Below are positions 57,700 through 64,000 of a DNA stretch of 64,000 bases, in pieces. A program made the position numbers and the translations under genes. Within the stretch, counting starts at the first letter, position 1, and the number at the start of each line of letters is the position of its first letter. This DNA is from Gnetum montanum. Lineage: Eukaryota; Streptophyta; Gnetopsida; Gnetales; Gnetaceae. Under the pieces are notes generated by a model. The model saw only the letters and a list, made by a program, of their open reading frames with translations, was not told the DNA's origin and made no database searches. The stretch spans positions 205,873-269,872 of the forward strand of contig MNCI01028403.1 of assembly GCA_015680685.1 (NCBI GenBank). The letters run 5' to 3'.

Positions 57700-60650
57700 G
57701 GCTATTTGAATATGAAACTTAAGAGTTTTAAAGCTTTGAATATGGAAGAAGGGATCCTTAATGTGGAAACTAAGGGAAGTAGATTTTGGAGCACCTAGAA
57801 GTCCAAAATTATAATCTTTGGGCCTTCCTAAGGTAGTGTAGGGTTAGCTCTATCAAAATTGTCCACTCTAGTGGTTTGTAAAGGTCAAAAAATAGGTGTT
57901 GGAGCCTTCCCCTCTTATTTCCATGCTGGCTAGCATGGAAGATAGGGGGTTTAGTGTGCAGAATCATGGTCTTGATAAAAATATGATCAAATAAGGTCAA
58001 ATCAACAACTGGAGCCTAGATCTAGAACTTGTGCATCCTATAGCTTCATTTCGAGGTAGTTTGAGTTAGTTTTATGTTTTAAAACATGTTGAAATGGCTT
58101 CCCCCTATTCTTCCATGCTAAGCATAGTATCCCTAGTGTGGAAGAATGGGGGAACACTTGTTTCATGATTTTAGAATGTTTTAAGAGCACAATGACCAAG
58201 TTTCTAGGCCCTTACGATTATAAATCATGATTTTGCAAGTTTTTGAATAATTTTGATCATACGTGAAGGCTGTTTTAGGGAATCTAGGTCCTTCCCAATT
58301 TTTTTCAATGCTAGGGAATTTTCCTTAGTGTGGAAGATTGGGGGGAATATGTTTTAGAGGTTAAAATAGGGTTAAATGAGCAAAATCTTAAGGTTATGAG
58401 GTACTAGGCTTCTCTAGCATAGATCTTTGAATTTTAAAAGTGTCATCTTTCCTACAAAAGTGGAAAAGTAGCTTTTCCCTTTTGTTTTCACACTAACCAT
58501 CATGGAAGGGACCTTCTCAAATGTGGATAAAGCAAGAATCCTAGATCAAGGAAAATTTGGATCATAATTGACTATGCATGTAAGCCTTTGAGGTCTCTAG
58601 GGCCAAGGGTTAATGTTTCATATCAAAATTTGGCATTTTTAAGTGCTTTGAACTGCTTTTTAGGATATTCCCCATTTTAGCATGCTAGCACTAGGGATTT
58701 TAGTGTAGAAGATTAGGGGAAATGATAGTTTGGTCATTCAACATCAATTCCTTAACTTTTGAAGGCTCTTGTGGCTACTGTAAGGGTTCCGGAGTGCATG
58801 TAAGGTCATTTGATGTCATTTTGAGGCATTTATGGGTTTCAAACATGTCCCCCATTAGTCTCCACACTCAGGAACATGGAGGAGGAGATCCCTAGCATGG
58901 AAGAACCATACATCTTAGATCTTGGCTAGTTTTAACTTCAATAGACTATGCACATGTGCTTCTAGTGTTCTTGGGATCGACGAATAGGATTTACAGTTGA
59001 AACTAGTTAATTTGGAGATTTTCTAAGTAGTTTTTAAGCTTCCCATTTTTTCAATGGTATGGATAGTATGCTCAACATGGAACACTAGGGGAAGCATATT
59101 TTTACCATTTTGTATCTTTTCTTGCCATGCATGTAGGTTTCTAAGTTTCCTAGCATCAAGTACTAATACCTAATGTCCAAAATTGGCCATTTCAAAGGTT
59201 TGTGAGTGGTTTTTGATGTTCCCCTCTTTTTCACATTGGCTTTTCCATGCTCAACATGGAAGATTGAGCAAAATTTTTTTTTAGCTATTCAAGGTCAATA
59301 TTGGAAAGTTTGAGGATCTTAGGATATGAAAATAGGGTTCCAAGACATACATAGGGGTTTTCTAGTGTTTGTTTAACGTTTTTGAAGGCTATTTTGGAGT
59401 TTCCCTAAAGTTTCCCCCTTTCTTCCATGCTAGTCAACGTGGAAGAGATGGCTCCCAACGTGGAGGGACTAAAGAACTATGATTTTTACTAATTTTGACT
59501 ATGCATGCATATCCATAAGGTTGTTGATGTTGATTATTGATGCCTCAGGTAGATATATGGGTTATTTTGAGTGTTGTGAATGGGTTTTTAGGCATTTCCC
59601 CCTTCATCCATGTTGGGGTTGGGATGCTCTACATGAATGGGATCCTCTTAAGCATGGAAACCCAAGAGAGCTAGGTTTTGATCATTTTAGGTAACTTTTG
59701 GGAGTTCGATGGCTTCCGAAAGCATTAGGTTGCTTCTGGAAGTCAAACTACATGAAAAATTTAATAGTTTTGACTTCCCCATTGCATCTGCTTGAAGAAT
59801 AGAATGCTTAGCATGGATGAGATCCTCCCCAGCATGGAAGAACCTTAGGAGGTTTATTTTGTTATTTTTTAAGTTCTAGAGAGACTGTGAAGGTTTAGGT
59901 GTTAGATATAAGGTAATTTGAGATTGTTTCTTATTTCTAGGATCCTCACTAACTTTCCTAACTTCATCCCCCTAGTTTCGATGAAAGGAAATATGGAAGA
60001 GGTCTCCCCTAGCATGGAATAACCAAAAACATTTAATCTAGATCATTTCAACATCCAATCAACTATGAATGTCAACCTTTGGGATTGTTATGTTGATTAT
60101 CAATACTGGGTGTTAAGATCTATGAGTTTGAAGGCTCTTAAGTTCCTCATTCACTCTTTCCCATTTTTTTCCATGATGGGCATGATGGCCCTAGTGTCGA
60201 TGAGAGGGGAATGGTAGTTTTATGCCATATTTGACTACTTTTGGGGCATTCAAACTCTCTAGAGGGTTCTAGCAGGGTTTAAGGTTCATCAAGCTTTGAG
60301 AAATGGCTACTAGGTAGTTAATTTAGGTCATTTTTGGCTTCCCTCCACCTATCCACATTAAGGATGAGATGCTCAATGTAATTAAATACTCCCCTAGTGT
60401 GTAAACACCAAATCCCAAGGCTTCAAACACTTTGAACTAGGTTTGTTGTTGGGGGGTGCTTGGAGGGTTCTAGGTCATGTGGGCCCACTTTGGAGGTTAA
60501 ATGTGGGCTAGATAGATGTTGTGGGGGGAGGAGGGATGTTAAGAATGGATGTTACCCTACTTGTTTCATGTTGAGTAGTGTTGCCCTAGTCTTGAAACTC
60601 AAGCTATCTAGTTTGTTCATGTCTAACCCCCTTTTTGGGGTGCAAAATTG
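57700..60650. repeat. Satellite-like array, period about 187 bp, hairpin in each unit
   Basis: About 15 diverged units start near 57906, 58099, 58289, 58467, 58660, 58845, 59040, 59218, 59410, 59590, 59775, 59965, 60155 and 60340. Each carries an inverted repeat with arms of the type CCCC..TCTTCCATGCT and AGCATGGAAGA..GGGG around a short loop. Units also share an 'attttgactatgcatg' block. It lies upstream of E5 RT. Tandem repeats inside Tat elements are known, but usually in untranslated parts; here it stands where protease and gag should be. Confidence 0.75.
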
Positions 60651-61462
60651 GAAAAGGTAGGTTTTTGCTACTAACAAACGTAAGAGGGTTATGTTTTAAT
60701 GTTTTTAAGAAATGGTATGCATGTATCAAGACTAGGTATGGCATTGCTAGCATGGATGCATGAGAGTTAAGGTTTAAAAGTTATTTTAAGTGTCAAAAGT
60801 GGCTAGAACTTAGTGTTGATGAAAATTTTTGGCTAAGAGAGAAGGCGTATGGTGCGTCTCATAACTCAAAAACTTAAAATTTTGAAAAGTGAAGCTATTT
60901 CCCACCTATTTAAGTCTGGAGGAAAGTTTCCCTTTTCCCCTTTACACTTCAGTGCACTTGGAGTTATGATGCATTGAATTAGCAACTGGGGTTTAAAGAT
61001 GGACGTTTAGGTTTAGATGTAGTTTATATTATTAAATTTTGTATGTTTGAGATCATAGTTTTCATTCTACATCAATAGTGCATTAGGAGAGAGTTTAGGG
61101 AGAGATTTTTCTTACAAATAACACCAATATTTAGTGTGGAAGCTTCCCATATCCCCTACAACTATTGTTAAACCTTCATCTTCCTCAATTTTCAACCTTT
61201 CTAAGCATGGAGCCTATGATGGCACCTAAGTAGTGTGAGTGAAAGAGCTAGAATCCTAGGATTCAAAAGGTAGATGAGCAAGCAAGGGATCTATCAAGGG
61301 TTACTAGTCTTGTCTCCATCTAAGCCTCATTTGTTACCACTTCGAGGTAGGCAGTTCTAACTATTTTTTCTTAGTTTTTTGGCCATTTTTATTGCTTTTT
61401 CTTCCCATGTGTGAAGCTGTTTTCCAAATCTACATTGATGTAGGGGTTAAAATAAAATTTTG

Positions 61463-61466
<4 letters not shown>

Positions 61467-61520
<54 letters not shown>
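61467..61520. repeat. (TC)n microsatellite
   Basis: TC dinucleotide run of about 54 bp with one imperfection near 61511. Confidence 0.95.
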
Positions 61521-63430
61521 CCCGCCCATCACCACCCCTACCCTCGAGGCTATTTTTGCCATTTCCATATAGTCCTATGGTCTTTTCATTGTTTCAACCT
61601 TAGTAGATTTGGTTTTAAAATTAAGATTGTTGTTTTCATGATTTTTTCTAAAATTTAGGGGTAAGGCCTTTTTTCTTAGATTTAGGCCAAAGGATTTGTC
61701 AAAATTAAGTTCTAATAAAATCCTACCCCTTATTTTGATTTTTTTCTAATGGGTACCAATTATTTTGGTTGTTCTGGCTATTTTTCATGGCTATGTCAAA
61801 GTTGAGTTTTAGCTTTTTTAGCTTTTTCCATGAAAACAAGCAAGCAATGTTATGTATTTTTCATAAGAAAAGGGTATCTATTTTTAATGTTTTATGTAAT
61901 GGATTTCTAGCCATCTATTTAAGCTGTCCAATGACAATTTCACTTTGAAATGATTAAGTTATGGCTATTTTTCTAAGGTCATGTAGTTAGGTATTTATGC
62001 CATTTTTATATTTTTAAGTAAATTCATGCATTTTTTCTACATAAATTGTAAGGGTTTTGGCTATTTTTTGGTTATTTTTGGGTAGGTCTTGGCTTCCTCT
62101 TTTCAACAGAGGTAGAATCACTCTAGCTAGACTTAAAATTAATTTTTAATGAATTTTTCATTAAGTCTATGTGAAAAAGGGATTTCTGACATTTTTAGAT
62201 TTTTGTCCAAATTGGGAGATTTTTTCTAAATAAACAGTAATAATTTTGATTTTTTGTTAAGTGTGGGTACACAGGGATTTATTTAAGCTTTCAAATAGTG
62301 ATGTAATCACTCTATTTTTAGCTCAAATGAAAATTTTCCAAATGTTTTACCAACCATATGCAAAAGGTGGTTAATGGTGATGGCTACAGTTTTTGCTAAT
62401 TCTGTCTATACTCCATGTAAAAATAGCTATGTATTTCTAGTTGTAATGGTCATGACTACAAATCTTTTGATTTTAGGATTCTTTTGAATTTTTGATGATT
62501 TTTTTGCTATGGTTGTGTCAACAAGGCAAAACTATACTTATAGCACTTTTCCCCATTTACAAATAGATGTGATTGACATGTGTAGTAAAACTTATGTTTT
62601 AGATTTTTTTTAAGAAAGGTAAAGGATTTCACTATTTTTAGCAAGATTTTAACTATGGATATATGATTTTTTAAGATTTTAATGCTTTTTTCTAAGTTTA
62701 GGCATGGTTTAATCTAAGGCTTATTTTTTGTTATGAAGTTTTGGCTATAATATTTTGGCTACAAAGTAAAAGGCTATGAAATTCTATAAGAATGTTTTTT
62801 ATGAAATTTCTTTAGAAATCTTGAATAAACATCTTCAAGCTTTTCATAGGGGCTAATTTCACCCCCCAACCAAGATATTTTTCTTAATTTGTTAAGAACT
62901 TCTAGTTGGTCATAATGTTTTTTCTTTTCTTCATACAAGGTTTTCTTAAAGCCCACCATTATCATTATCGAGTTGGTGGGAATTTTGTGCTACATTGGTC
63001 ATCCTAGGATGAATACCCCACTTCCCAATATGTCTTCGGGTAAGGCTTTACTATGGTTTTGGCCTAGGGTAATGGAATTCCTTACCTACATCCTTTAAAA
63101 CTTTAGTGTGATGTTGTGGTTACACTTGTTTACAAATGTGGATGGGGCCATAGTGGAGACCCTTCTATCTTGTACATCTGATCTTATTGTTAGGTTTATT
63201 ACTAACAATTTTCCTCCCAGGATAGTAGGGGGAACTATAGCTGTAATTAGTAAATACTACCTCATAAAGATCTAGACGATGCTAGAGTATAGTTAGTGTA
63301 ATGTTGATAATACTTTGATGGTGGTGCATAGAGCCCACACATTGTTCTAGAATCCATCTAGCATTGTGTATCATCTACAAGGATAAGCATGGCTATTGTA
63401 GTATTTTTATGGCTTTATTGGCTAAACTAC
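61521..63430. other. T-rich stretch, nothing recognised
   Basis: Rich in TTTT and GGCTATTTTT motifs. One short minus-strand ORF (62774-62965) is lysine-rich with no known motif. No repeat partner is seen. Confidence 0.4.
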
Positions 63431-64000
63431 TGATGAGACGCGACATGCACTGGGCCGCGATATCGCGTCCTGCCGCCATTTCTATAAATAAGAGGCGGCA
63501 CTCCCCTTATTTTCCAATCCTTGCTAGTGTAGGGAAGCTCTGGCAGATTGATCACTCCATAGTTAGAATTTTTTCCCATGTGCCCGCAGTAGGAGTCCTA
63601 GAGTGAACGATTTTGTATTCGAGTAGCTTGTAACCTGAACCCAAGCTGTGTACGGCAATNGTATTCGAGTAGCTTGTAACCTGAACCCAAGCTGTGTACG
63701 GCAATAAAGATGAACTTGTTTGGATAAACCTTGCAGCACGTGGTTTCATTTATTGATTTATTTCCTGCTTTCCTAGTGCGTTCAAGTACGACTTGATTAC
63801 GAGCATCTACGGACGTGTACGGCTGGTCAAGGAATCGGCTGCTTGACGCAATGCATGGGTACGACTCAATTACGAGCATTGGATGCTTGGTAACCCAGTA
63901 GCGTATTCCAGGATTCTGCGCTTGGTAACTCCCGGGTCTAATGTGTACAGCTAGTTGAGGAATCGGCTGCTCATTGCTAGGCTAGATCGTGTGATAAGTA
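63431..64000 (+). repeat. E6: CpG-rich LTR, cut by the window end
   Basis: It starts TGATGAGACG, like the E2 LTR start TGATGAATCA. A perfect palindrome CGCGATATCGCG (63456-63467) precedes a TATA box CTATAAATA (63482-63490), and AATAAAG follows at 63704. Later blocks (TGTACGGCTGGTCAAGGAA near 63818) have decayed counterparts in the E2 LTRs (TGTACGGATGGTTAAGGA near 18870). CpG is far better kept than elsewhere, so it is the youngest LTR here. The 45-bp duplication at 63615-63705 around an N is probably artefactual. Confidence 0.6.
63615..63705. other. Exact 45-bp duplication across a single N
   Basis: 63615-63659 and 63661-63705 are identical, with an N at 63660, in the E6 LTR. Confidence 0.88.

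Larger units (their letters stand above)
52896..60950 (-). mobile_element. E5: Tat-lineage LTR element, right end unresolved
   Basis: The 3' LTR (52896-53321), polypurine tract, a GGCCT repeat, integrase, second RNase H, RNase H and RT all read on the minus strand in Tat order. The second, 'archaeal-type' RNase H between RNase H and integrase is diagnostic for the Tat branch. Right of RT, where protease and gag should be, a 187-bp hairpin array occupies 57700-60650. No matching 5' LTR is found in the window, so the stated right limit is only where recognisable features end. It cuts E3 at 52895. Confidence 0.78.

Noticed and set aside
63552-63879. Two minus-strand frames near the window end
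   Set aside because: They cross the duplicated segment and N at 63660 and lie inside an LTR; no protein motif.

Overview
This is repeat-dominated, AT-rich nuclear DNA from a seed plant with a very large genome. A gymnosperm, probably a conifer, is my best inference: Ty3/gypsy elements are nested several deep, coding relics are heavily decayed, CpG is largely lost, and a plant-type cytosolic pyruvate kinase fragment is present. Nothing in the sequence proves the species. I see no intact host gene and no rRNA, tRNA or CRISPR locus.

Layout. E1 (131-10115, minus strand) is a chromovirus-like Ty3 element with both LTRs, an initiator-Met-type primer site and broken gag, protease, RT-RNase H, integrase and chromodomain. 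Its leader holds a minisatellite and an intron-bearing coding relic on the opposite strand. E2 (10166-19176, plus) has both LTRs, a decayed tRNA-Asp primer site and an Athila-type gag. It has no pol; in its place is a spacer and a long coiled-coil ORF (copy A). From 19177 to about 25200 lie a low-copy, gene-like patch (20230-21850) and another coding relic (22640-24850).

E3 (minus) is an old Athila-like element that later insertions have broken up. Copy B of the same 3' ORF (25215-28083) lies downstream of integrase, RNase H and the C-terminal half of RT (30488-32484). The N-terminal part of RT is 20 kb away at 52643-52895. Between the two RT halves sits E4 (32490-52637, plus), a Tat-like element with gag and protease but no pol. 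A LINE (about 39900-45065, minus) lies inside E4. The right LTR of E4 is itself split by a 3.36-kb TG...CA insertion (48214-51571) that carries a pyruvate kinase fragment, a CpG-rich patch and a promoter-like segment. E5 (from 52896, minus) cuts E3 again. It has a 426-bp 3' LTR and a Tat-lineage pol with a second RNase H, but a tandem array of about 187-bp hairpin units stands where protease and gag would be. A CpG-rich LTR (E6) starts at 63431 and runs off the window.

How the parts relate. Paralogous copies inside the window give empty-site controls for three insertions: the solo LTR in copy B, E4 in the E3 RT, and the 3.36-kb element in the E4 LTR. E4 (gag-PR, no pol) and E5 (pol, no recognisable gag) share a 32-bp GGCCT repeat and a near-identical stretch next to the 3' LTR, so they look like relatives that lost complementary parts. 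The most novel item is the protein family represented by copies A and B: about 900 codons, in the position of the Athila env-like gene, with a splice-acceptor-like AG directly before the start codon in both copies.
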